Source: Bacteroidales bacterium (GTDB taxonomy: Bacteria; Bacteroidota; Bacteroidia; Bacteroidales; UBA7960). Taken from it: 15,254 bases of DNA. The stretch is taken from the NCBI GenBank assembly GCA_007125275.1, contig SLDN01000025.1:1-15254 (forward strand), read 5' to 3'. The translations under genes were made by a program, and so were the position numbers. Below, one piece after another: positions 8,089-14,210 of the stretch. How positions within the stretch are numbered: position 1 is the stretch's first letter; every line of letters starts with the position of its first letter. The notes beneath the pieces are model-generated. The model saw only the letters and a list, made by a program, of their open reading frames with translations, had not been told where the DNA came from and searched no databases.

Positions 8089-9846
8089 TTACCTGAGAAA
8101 CTGCATGTCTTTCTGTCTTCCCTTTTCCGCCCATTCTTCTGGTTCAATATGCCAGTTGCCTCTTTTTTGAGGCGTATACGCTTCTGTTTCTTTAAAGAAG
8201 TCTATCATCTTTTTGCGCAAATCCGTATCGGTAGTAGCGATTATTCTTCCACCCAGTTTTTCGTGCGGGATGCCGGCACCCTCTGTGAGATGCCCTCCTC
8301 CGCCGCTTCCGCGATATGAGTTGACGGCCACTTTATAAACGGCATCCTCATCAAAGGGGCTTCCATCTTCAAAACCTTGTATTGTAACCCGTGATCCGGG
8401 GGGCTGCGACACGTCAATCACATAAATTATGCCGGCGGCTGAGTCAAAATTAAAAGAAGGGTTGCGCAGCGCACGCCTTCCCCTTCGATCTGCCGGCACA
8501 CGACCAAGCTGGTCCCTGTGCATGTTCAGCAGGTGATCATCGGCTGACTGCATATGGTTGAACCACAACGCAGCGGAGAACTCCATGAAACCGTGTATCT
8601 CCCGGCCGGTAAGCTCCATCGTATAAAGGTAATTTTCATACTCATACAGTTTAAAGAAATCGCGCTTTCGAAGCGTGCCGGCATTGACGGTCTGATCAAA
8701 AGCGAGCTGAGCGGTAAAAGAAACATCAGCATCGGTAAGCATCATCTGAATGTCGTGCACCATATCAGTAAATGGGGCGCTTCCAAACAGCGATTCGATG
8801 GAATGCATCGGCTCTGTGATCCTGCCCACTTCCTGGTTTGCAAACTTAAGTATTTCCTGTACGTCGTCTTCAAACCTACCGATATATGTGTGGCTTGGTG
8901 GCAGGCCCTGCGTGCGTATCATATCGGCGCGGATGTCTTTCAGCTCAAAGTTGTTTCGCGACAAACGCGAAAAGGTAAGTTCTGCAATGGCAAGGTTTTC
9001 GGCAAAATGGCCGGGACCAAGTATCAGGACATTCTCTCCGGCAACATTTGTGATGGTTTGCACCCGTTCACGATGATCATGTGAAGTAAAAATGAGATTG
9101 AATCCGGGCACGTGTTTTGCGACATATCCCGATGCGTTCTCGAGCGGATGGTCGCCGGGGTCTGCATCAAACGGGCCAAGGCCGCTGTGGAACAGTCCAA
9201 CGATGGCATCCGGCTGCTCATTTTCCTGAATATACTCCACCCAGTAGGCAGCCGACTCCACCATATCCTGAAAGGCAAGCCCCTCCCAAAGATGGGGAGG
9301 AAGCCAGTTTGGAACACCCGTAGTGGTCAGTCCCAGTATGGCAATCCGGACACGCTGTCGTTCAATGATGGTGTATGGTGTAAAATAGGGTTCTCCCGTT
9401 TCAGCATCAAGCACATTGGCTCCAAGCCATGGAAAATTGAACTCCTCCTTCAGGCGGTTATAAACCACCGGACCGGTTTCGATGTCGTGATTGCCGATGG
9501 TGGCCGCATCAAATCCAACGAAGTTCATTACACGGCTGAAAAGATTCTCTTCTGCTTCCTGCATAAAGTTGGCATACCAGGCAGCAGGTGTTCCCTGCAA
9601 AATGTCACCATTGTCGAGCAGAATGAGGTTGCTGCCCTCGCGGGCGCGCATCGCCTGCACGAGATAATGCACATTTGCCATCGAAGTTGAGGCAGGCTTG
9701 TTTTCAATAAAATCATAAGGGAAGAGTCTGGCATGGACATCCGCCGTAGCGGCCACCTGCACCCTGATATCACGTGCAAATATGCTTAAAGGCACTGATA
9801 ACAGTACAGCCCAAATCAGCAGAAATCTTGGAATAGGAGCCATCAT
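8089..9846 (-). CDS. Secreted 5'-nucleotidase / cyclic-nucleotide phosphoesterase (UshA/CpdB family)
   Basis: Exported metallophosphoesterase of 585 aa. A signal peptide is evident (MMAPIPRFLLIWAVLLSVPL, likely cut near IFA-RD). The N-terminal calcineurin-like domain has the expected di-metal ligands in order: ATADVHARLFPYDF (Asp36, His38), LLDNGDILQGTP (Asp78 or Asp81), GNHDIE (Asn119, His120), GLFHSG (His220) and TSHDHRE (His256, His258). The C-terminal 5'-nucleotidase domain (about 330-560) binds the nucleotide; it includes YKVAVNSYRGSGGGGHL. The DNGDILQGTP and NSYRGSGGG motifs resemble CpdB/YfkN-type enzymes, which release phosphate from 2',3'-cyclic nucleotides and nucleotides outside the cytoplasm, so a role in nucleotide and phosphate salvage is likely. 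The exact substrate is unresolved. It converges with the upstream plus-strand gene (38 bp apart, no clear terminator between). Two consecutive ATGs make the start ambiguous by one codon. Confidence 0.92.
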   Translation of the reverse strand: MMAPIPRFLLIWAVLLSVPLSIFARDIRVQVAATADVHARLFPYDFIENKPASTSMANVHYLVQAMRAREGSNLILLDNGDILQGTPAAWYANFMQEAEENLFSRVMNFVGFDAATIGNHDIETGPVVYNRLKEEFNFPWLGANVLDAETGEPYFTPYTIIERQRVRIAILGLTTTGVPNWLPPHLWEGLAFQDMVESAAYWVEYIQENEQPDAIVGLFHSGLGPFDADPGDHPLENASGYVAKHVPGFNLIFTSHDHRERVQTITNVAGENVLILGPGHFAENLAIAELTFSRLSRNNFELKDIRADMIRTQGLPPSHTYIGRFEDDVQEILKFANQEVGRITEPMHSIESLFGSAPFTDMVHDIQMMLTDADVSFTAQLAFDQTVNAGTLRKRDFFKLYEYENYLYTMELTGREIHGFMEFSAALWFNHMQSADDHLLNMHRDQLGRVPADRRGRRALRNPSFNFDSAAGIIYVIDVSQPPGSRVTIQGFEDGSPFDEDAVYKVAVNSYRGSGGGGHLTEGAGIPHEKLGGRIIATTDTDLRKKMIDFFKETEAYTPQKRGNWHIEPEEWAEKGRQKDMQFLR

Positions 9847-9871
9847 TAAAGTATTAAATTAGCAATAGCGC

Positions 9872-9879
9872 CAAAGATA
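9872..9879 (-). promoter_or_regulatory. Candidate -7 element for the nucleotidase gene
   Basis: On the minus strand this reads TATCTTTG, an exact match to TAnnTTTG, 25 bp upstream of the phosphoesterase ATG. It directly abuts the T-run of the sigma-factor terminator, so the transcript would begin just after the preceding one ends. The expected -33 region falls inside the terminator stem and has no TTTG, so the match is partial. Confidence 0.4.
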
Positions 9880-9880
9880 T

Positions 9881-9907
9881 AAAAAAAAGGCATCTTAAGA
9901 TGCCTTT
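9881..9907 (-). terminator. Intrinsic terminator of the sigma-factor gene
   Basis: The plus strand shows AAAGGCATC TTAA GATGCCTTT, a perfect inverted repeat (9886-9907), with the A-run starting at 9881. Read on the minus strand this is a 9-bp stem with a 4-base loop followed by eight T residues. It starts 22 bp beyond the sigma-factor stop codon at 9929. It is the clearest intrinsic terminator in the window. Confidence 0.9.
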
Positions 9908-9928
9908 ATCAGTCAGATCAAATAAGTA

Positions 9929-10795
9929 TTACTGCCCCAGATAAGCCTTGAGCAGCTTGCTGCGTGAGGTATGCTTGAGGCGGCGGATCGCCTTTTCCTT
10001 TATCTGCCGCACGCGTTCACGGGTAAGATCAAACTTGGCGCCGATTTCATCCAGTGTAAGTCCGTGATTCATGCCGATGCCAAAATAGAGATTGATAACA
10101 TCGCGCTCTTTCTCAGTGAGTGTGGCGAGTGATCGTTGAATCTCTCTGGCCAAAGACTCGTGTATAAGGCTTGAATCAGCATTCGGAGAATCCTGATTTA
10201 CATAGACGTCCAGCAAGCTGGCATCCTCGCCTTGCACCAGGGGTGCATCCACAGAAACGTGATGTGTAGATATCCTGAATGATTCAGTGATCTTGTCTTC
10301 GTGCACATCAAGGGCATCTGCAAGCTCTTCTGCTGAAGGAGGCCTTTCAAATCTTTGCTCCAGTCTGGAAGCCTCTTTTTTAATTTTGTTCAGTGAGCCT
10401 ACCTGGTTAAGCGGCAAACGCACAATGCGCGACTGTTCGGCAAGCGCCTGCAATATGGATTGCCGTATCCACCAAACGGCATAAGAAATAAACTTAAAAC
10501 CCCTGGTTTCATCAAACCTTTTGGCAGCTTTGATCAGGCCAAGGTTGCCTTCATTGATGAGGTCAGGCAAACTTAACCCCTGGTTCTGATATTGCTTTGC
10601 TACCGAAACAACAAAACGTAGATTTGCCTTGGTCAGTTTTTCCAAAGCCACCTGATCCCCTTGCTTTATCCTTTGTGCCAGCTGAACTTCCTCCTCAGCT
10701 GAAATCAATGGCACCTTCCCTATCTCTTGAAGGTATTTATCCAATGAGGCAGTATCACGATTGGTAATTGACTTTGAAATCTTTAATTGTCGCAT
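9929..10795 (-). CDS. rpoD: Primary sigma factor (RpoD/SigA, short Bacteroidota type)
   Basis: Sigma-70 group factor of 288 aa that directs RNA polymerase to housekeeping promoters. It starts almost directly with region 1.2 ([18 protein letters not shown]) and lacks region 1.1, as in the Bacteroidota primary sigma. Region 2 holds the core-binding and -10 recognition helices ([50 protein letters not shown]). Region 3 follows around [16 protein letters not shown]. Region 4 has the helix-turn-helix [20 protein letters not shown] that reads the -33 element. I see no missing motif. The gene stands alone: a well-formed promoter lies 67 bp upstream and a strong terminator follows. The promoter fits the consensus attributed to this sigma class, so self-recognition is likely. 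Confidence 0.97.
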   Translation of the reverse strand: MRQLKISKSITNRDTASLDKYLQEIGKVPLISAEEEVQLAQRIKQGDQVALEKLTKANLRFVVSVAKQYQNQGLSLPDLINEGNLGLIKAAKRFDETRGFKFISYAVWWIRQSILQALAEQSRIVRLPLNQVGSLNKIKKEASRLEQRFERPPSAEELADALDVHEDKITESFRISTHHVSVDAPLVQGEDASLLDVYVNQDSPNADSSLIHESLAREIQRSLATLTEKERDVINLYFGIGMNHGLTLDEIGAKFDLTRERVRQIKEKAIRRLKHTSRSKLLKAYLGQ

Positions 10796-10861
10796 ATTAA
10801 AAATATAATGTTTTGATAATGAAGGGGAAATATTTAAACCAAAACTGTTTTAAAAAGCCCC

Positions 10862-10893
10862 CAAAGGTACGATAAATTTCTTGAATAAACAAG
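10862..10893 (-). promoter_or_regulatory. Bacteroidota-type promoter for rpoD (-33/-7)
   Basis: On the minus strand the -7 element is TACCTTTG (10862-10869), an exact TAnnTTTG match. The -33 element is CTTG (10890-10893), one mismatch from TTTG. The spacer is 20 bp, within the 19-21 bp expected for the Bacteroidota primary sigma. Transcription should begin near 10855, giving a leader of about 60 nt. It is the best two-element promoter in the window. Confidence 0.7.
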
Positions 10894-10955
10894 ACTTCTT
10901 TTATTACTCATTTTCAGGCGGTTTAGCCCGAATCTAGCGGATTTTTCCTGAATGA

Positions 10956-12440
10956 TTACCCAATGCCTACACCATAATATGCACGCCGTCCGCCGGGATA
11001 CACCCCTTCGATCAATATGCCGCCAGTTCTTCCCTGCAGTATTTCCCTCAATTCGGATGGCTCACTTACTGGCTGATTATCAATATTGGTAATCACAAAG
11101 CCATTACGAATGCCGGCATTGCTCAATGCACCTCGTGAAAGATTTACCACCTTAACTCCGTGTTCAATATTCAGCTGATTCAATTCCTCTTCTGTTACCG
11201 ACTCAAAGCGGGCACCGAGCATTTCTGTTATATCGTGGGACTCGCGTGTAACGGCAGCTACTTCGCCATAAATATTTTTCAGGGTAGCAGTGGCGACATC
11301 TTCTCTGCCATTGCGATAATAGGCAACACGTATCTCGTCGCCGGGACGTTTGCGGCCAACCGCTTCTATCAGCTCCGACGGATTCCTGACAGCTGTCTCG
11401 TTGATGGCCGTAATGACGTCACCGGATTTGAGACCGGCCAGGTCGCCGGCACTGCCTTTGCCCACCTCTTCGACATATGCTCCCTGGATGATGCTAAGAC
11501 CCAGCTCATCAGCCCTGCGACTAGTAAGCGGCGAAATTGTTACGCCCAGCAGACCACGTTGTACCTCACCAAACTCCAGCAAATCTTCCATCACTTTGAA
11601 AGCAATGTTTGATGGCACAGCAAAGGAGTAACCCGCGAATGTTCCGGTGGTGGAAGCGATAGCGGTGTTGATCCCTACAAGCTCGCCACGCGTATTAACC
11701 AGCGCACCCCCACTGTTGCCACGGTTGACTGCAGCATCTGTCTGAATAAATGATTCAATGGCCATCTCTTCAGACAATATGTTGATATTCCTGCCTTTTG
11801 CGCTAACGATACCCGATGTGACCGTTGAAGCAAGGTTAAAAGGGTTGCCGATGGCCAGCACCCACTCCCCTACACGCAGGACATCGGAATCACCAAAAAC
11901 AAGGTAAGGCAAACCCTTTTCTTCTATTTTGAGCAGGGCAAGGTCAGTGGTGGGGTCGCTGCCAACAAGGTAAGCCTCATAAACGCGGCTGTCGTTGAGT
12001 GTCACCTCAATGAGCCTGGCATTATCGATCACGTGATTGTTGGTGAGCACATAGCCGTCCTCCGTGACAATCACACCACTACCTGATCCTACAACAGGTT
12101 GACGATCAGGTGCCGGACGCCGTCCACGCGGACCAAAGAAAAAATCAAAAATGTCGCCTTGTCCGAAAAAATCGTCTTGCTGACTCCCTCTGCGATCAAA
12201 CTCAGCACGTATGTGTACCACTGCATGTACTGTATGCTCTGCAACCACAGTGAAATCAGGGACACCAGATAATACCCCGCCAGACTGGCTCATGAAAGAA
12301 GAGGGTATGGCCTGAGGACGATATGGAATGGTATGCGAAACAACAACATCTTCCCGGGTGTTGAAAATAAACGAATGAATACCCAGAGCAACAATGCCAC
12401 CCAACACAGCAACTAAAAAGAGACCCAGAAGCTTTTTCAT
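10956..12440 (-). CDS. htrA: HtrA/DegP-family periplasmic serine protease
   Basis: Envelope quality-control protease of 494 aa that degrades or chaperones misfolded exported proteins. The N-terminus MKKLLGLFLVAVLGGIVALG is a signal peptide or signal anchor. The trypsin-like domain has the triad His136 (LTNNHVID), Asp166 (TTDLALLKI) and Ser243 (NRGNSGGAL), with the activation and oxyanion segment GEWVLAIGNPFNL intact. An aromatic, Arg-rich LA-loop-like insert (DIFDFFFGPRGRR) sits before the domain core. Two PDZ domains follow: residues 295-385 (LLGVTISPL to the YYRNGRE strand) and about 406-482 (LGARFESV onward). This is the complete two-PDZ DegP/DegQ arrangement. It is divergent from dapF across 245 bp, and three dyads lie 55-90 bp upstream of its ATG, suggesting regulated, possibly stress-induced, expression. 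No TAnnTTTG element is visible upstream, which would fit use of an alternative sigma factor, though that is inference. Confidence 0.96.
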   Translation of the reverse strand: MKKLLGLFLVAVLGGIVALGIHSFIFNTREDVVVSHTIPYRPQAIPSSFMSQSGGVLSGVPDFTVVAEHTVHAVVHIRAEFDRRGSQQDDFFGQGDIFDFFFGPRGRRPAPDRQPVVGSGSGVIVTEDGYVLTNNHVIDNARLIEVTLNDSRVYEAYLVGSDPTTDLALLKIEEKGLPYLVFGDSDVLRVGEWVLAIGNPFNLASTVTSGIVSAKGRNINILSEEMAIESFIQTDAAVNRGNSGGALVNTRGELVGINTAIASTTGTFAGYSFAVPSNIAFKVMEDLLEFGEVQRGLLGVTISPLTSRRADELGLSIIQGAYVEEVGKGSAGDLAGLKSGDVITAINETAVRNPSELIEAVGRKRPGDEIRVAYYRNGREDVATATLKNIYGEVAAVTRESHDITEMLGARFESVTEEELNQLNIEHGVKVVNLSRGALSNAGIRNGFVITNIDNQPVSEPSELREILQGRTGGILIEGVYPGGRRAYYGVGIG

Positions 12441-12494
12441 AATTAATTGATTTTATCAAGTTTATAACAATTATTATTACATTTTGTTCTAACA

Positions 12495-12530
12495 TCAACA
12501 AAAATGTTGACATTTTGTCACTTAAAGTGA
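12495..12530. promoter_or_regulatory. Cluster of three abutting perfect dyads upstream of htrA
   Basis: Three perfect inverted repeats run one into the next: TCAACA AAAA TGTTGA (12495-12510), TGACA TTT TGTCA (12508-12520) and TCACTT A AAGTGA (12518-12530). Neighbouring dyads share two or three bases, so they could be alternative sites or a stacked operator. The sequence ACATTTTGT also recurs as a direct repeat at 12479-12487 and 12510-12518. The cluster is 55-90 bp upstream of the htrA start on the minus strand. A regulator-binding region is the simplest reading; the regulator is unknown. Confidence 0.45.
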
Positions 12531-12673
12531 TCCATATTGCCTGTTCACAATAAATATGCCTGACAAATTATACAACTCTTAATAAAAACTAAAATTGTAT
12601 GGTAAAATGATTGTGACAGGCCAATTTTTAAAGGGATTTTTATTCGCATGCAATTCATATTAAAATTCTGATG

Positions 12674-12681
12674 TATATTTG
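12674..12681 (+). promoter_or_regulatory. Candidate -7 element abutting the dapF start codon
   Basis: TATATTTG matches TAnnTTTG exactly and ends 4 bp before the dapF ATG at 12686. If used, transcription would begin at or within a few bases of the start codon, giving a leaderless or near-leaderless mRNA. No TTTG is present 19-21 bp upstream, so only half of the promoter is supported. Confidence 0.35.
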
Positions 12682-12685
12682 ACGG

Positions 12686-13507
12686 ATGATTTTACCCTTT
12701 TATAAATACCACGGCAGTGGCAACGATTTTGTTATCATTGACAACCGGCGCAAAAAGTTCAGCTTCGGGGGCTTTCTGAAGCAAGCAATGATAGCAGGCA
12801 TTTGCCATCGACAATATGGCATTGGTGCTGACGGCATGATTATTCTGCAACCGGAAAGAAAAGCTGATTTCCGGATGGAGTATTATAATGCCGACGGTAA
12901 AGAAGGCAGCCTGTGCGGCAATGGCAGCAGGTCTGTTGTGGCTTTTGCACATCAGACGGGGATCATAAAAGAAAATCAAACCACTTTTATGGCTGTGGAC
13001 GGATTGCATAAAGCTGTGATAACCGACATCAGCAGAAATAAGTATGAAGTCTCAGTGCAACTGAATGATGTTGCTGCCCCGAAAATTCTTAAACCCGGTG
13101 AGTACTTCATTGACACGGGTTCACCACATCTGATCATTTTCAACGAACATTTGTGGAAAATTGATGTAAACGAAGCAGGCAGTGAAATCAGACACTCTTC
13201 ACCATGGAAGGTCGATGGCATCAATGTGAATTTTGTGAAAATAATTGACAAACAAACAATTGCCGTCAGGACATACGAACGGGGCGTCGAACGCGAAACA
13301 CTTTCTTGCGGAACAGGTGCCACGGCAGCTGCCATTTCAGCATGGATGTATAACAACAACAAATCAATTACACAATACCGCATCAATACGACTGGTGGAA
13401 GTCTGGACGTTTCATTCGATGCCCCAACAAATTTAACGGACGCCATCACCAATGTCTGGCTGCATGGTCCGGCTCAGCTTGTGTTTGAGGGAAGTATAAA
13501 ACTTTAA
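12686..13507 (+). CDS. dapF: Diaminopimelate epimerase
   Basis: PLP-independent epimerase of 273 aa that converts LL- to meso-diaminopimelate, the last step before lysine and the cross-linking residue of this peptidoglycan type. Both active-site cysteines are present: Cys77 in GSLCGNGSRS and Cys208 in ETLSCGTGATA. Other landmarks are YKYHGSGNDFVIIDN at the N-terminus, GIGADGMIIL, YYNADGKEG, FIDTGSPHLI and VRTYERGVERETLSCG. Length and motif spacing are normal for the family. The start at 12686 gives the standard N-terminus (MILPFYKYHGSGNDF); no usable upstream alternative is seen. It is divergent from htrA and leads a plus-strand run with the GNAT gene and mltG. Confidence 0.97.
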   Translation: MILPFYKYHGSGNDFVIIDNRRKKFSFGGFLKQAMIAGICHRQYGIGADGMIILQPERKADFRMEYYNADGKEGSLCGNGSRSVVAFAHQTGIIKENQTTFMAVDGLHKAVITDISRNKYEVSVQLNDVAAPKILKPGEYFIDTGSPHLIIFNEHLWKIDVNEAGSEIRHSSPWKVDGINVNFVKIIDKQTIAVRTYERGVERETLSCGTGATAAAISAWMYNNNKSITQYRINTTGGSLDVSFDAPTNLTDAITNVWLHGPAQLVFEGSIKL

Positions 13508-13623
13508 TAATGCCAGTTTAGATAGTTAAGCTGCAAGCTCAAGGGGTGAGCAGTACGACAATGCAAGTAATTTTTTCCGTGAACGCTCAGTCCGTATTCA
13601 GGATGCGAGGACGCAAAATGAAA

Positions 13624-13643
13624 AGACAATTCACGAATTGTCT
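13624..13643. promoter_or_regulatory. Perfect 20-bp dyad before the GNAT gene
   Basis: AGACAATTC AC GAATTGTCT has two 9-base arms that are exactly complementary, with a two-base centre. It lies 36 bp before the GNAT start, in the 171 bp gap after dapF. On the plus strand it is followed by an A-rich leader rather than a T-run, so it is not a dapF terminator. On the minus strand TTTT does follow, but no minus-strand gene ends here. An operator or an RNA processing hairpin is possible. The rest of the gap (13508-13678) shows no promoter match. Confidence 0.5.
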
Positions 13644-13678
13644 CAGCAAAAGCAAAAACAAACACAAAATACAAACAA

Positions 13679-14203
13679 ATGAATCTTCTCAAAGCAAAGC
13701 GCCTCACTCTCAGGCCTATTGAAATAGACGACCTGAATGTCTTGTATGAATGGGAGAATGATACCGAAAACTGGCATACATCCAATAACCTCAACCCTCA
13801 CTCCCGTTTTTTTCTTGAACAATACATCCTTAACGCGCAAAACAACATTTACGAAGACAAGCAATTGCGCCTGGTTATCGTTGACGAAAATGACAAACAA
13901 ATCGGGATCATTGACCTCTTCGACTTTGACCCCCACCATCGGCGAGCTGCAATAGGCATCATACTGGGACCCGGGTCACGAAACAAAGGCTATGGCTCAG
14001 AGGCACTCGACATAATTATTGATTATGCCAACAAGGCACTGGATTTAAAACAGTTGCATTGCGGCGTAGGAGTGGATAATCATCACAGCGTTAGGCTTTT
14101 CAAAAATAAAGGGTTTGAAATTACCGGCACACGCAAATGCTGGAGGCTTCACCAAAACCAATGGAAGGATGAACATTTCATGCAACTGCAGTTAACAGAA
14201 TAG
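13679..14203 (+). CDS. GNAT-family N-acetyltransferase (RimJ/RimL/SpeG-like)
   Basis: Cytoplasmic acetyltransferase of 174 aa covering a single GNAT fold. It opens with the RimJ/RimL-type LTLRPIEIDDLNVLYEWEND. The core strand is LRLVIVDENDKQIGIIDLFD, and the acetyl-CoA pyrophosphate-binding loop is RNKGYGSEAL (about residues 101-110), matching (Q/R)xxGxG/A. VDNHHSVRLFKNKGFEITG is the typical motif B. The acceptor (ribosomal N-terminus, polyamine, antibiotic or other) cannot be told from sequence; similar Bacteroidota proteins are often labelled diamine acetyltransferase without proof. The start ATG 13679 follows an A-rich leader with no Shine-Dalgarno sequence, which is common in this phylum. 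It sits 171 bp after dapF and 7 bp before mltG, so it is probably co-transcribed with mltG. Confidence 0.9.
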   Translation: MNLLKAKRLTLRPIEIDDLNVLYEWENDTENWHTSNNLNPHSRFFLEQYILNAQNNIYEDKQLRLVIVDENDKQIGIIDLFDFDPHHRRAAIGIILGPGSRNKGYGSEALDIIIDYANKALDLKQLHCGVGVDNHHSVRLFKNKGFEITGTRKCWRLHQNQWKDEHFMQLQLTE

Positions 14204-14210
14204 CTTTATC

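Noticed and set aside
8051..8100. Short repeat CAGG...CCTG in the convergent gap, as a possible bidirectional terminator.
   Set aside because: Only a 4-bp stem, overlapping the phosphoesterase stop codon, and no T-run on either strand.
8554..9690. Long plus-strand open frames (up to 192 codons) opposite the phosphoesterase gene.
   Set aside because: They are antisense to a gene with intact family motifs over its whole length, and none shows a recognisable domain.
10913..10952. TTCAGG/CCTGAA inverted repeat just after htrA, as a terminator.
   Set aside because: The arms are 28 bases apart, the inner pairing is poor and no T-run follows on the minus strand.
12615..12626. GACAGGCCAATT occurs here and also near 8079-8090.
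   Set aside because: Several 12-base matches are expected by chance in 15 kb; no further similarity surrounds the two copies.
13561..13722. Possible small ORF of 53 codons (ATG 13561, or 34 codons from ATG 13618) overlapping the GNAT start in another frame.
   Set aside because: No recognisable domain, no promoter or ribosome-binding signal, and it covers the dyad and the A-rich leader. Its Lys/Ser/Gln-rich tail is what an A-rich leader would encode by chance.
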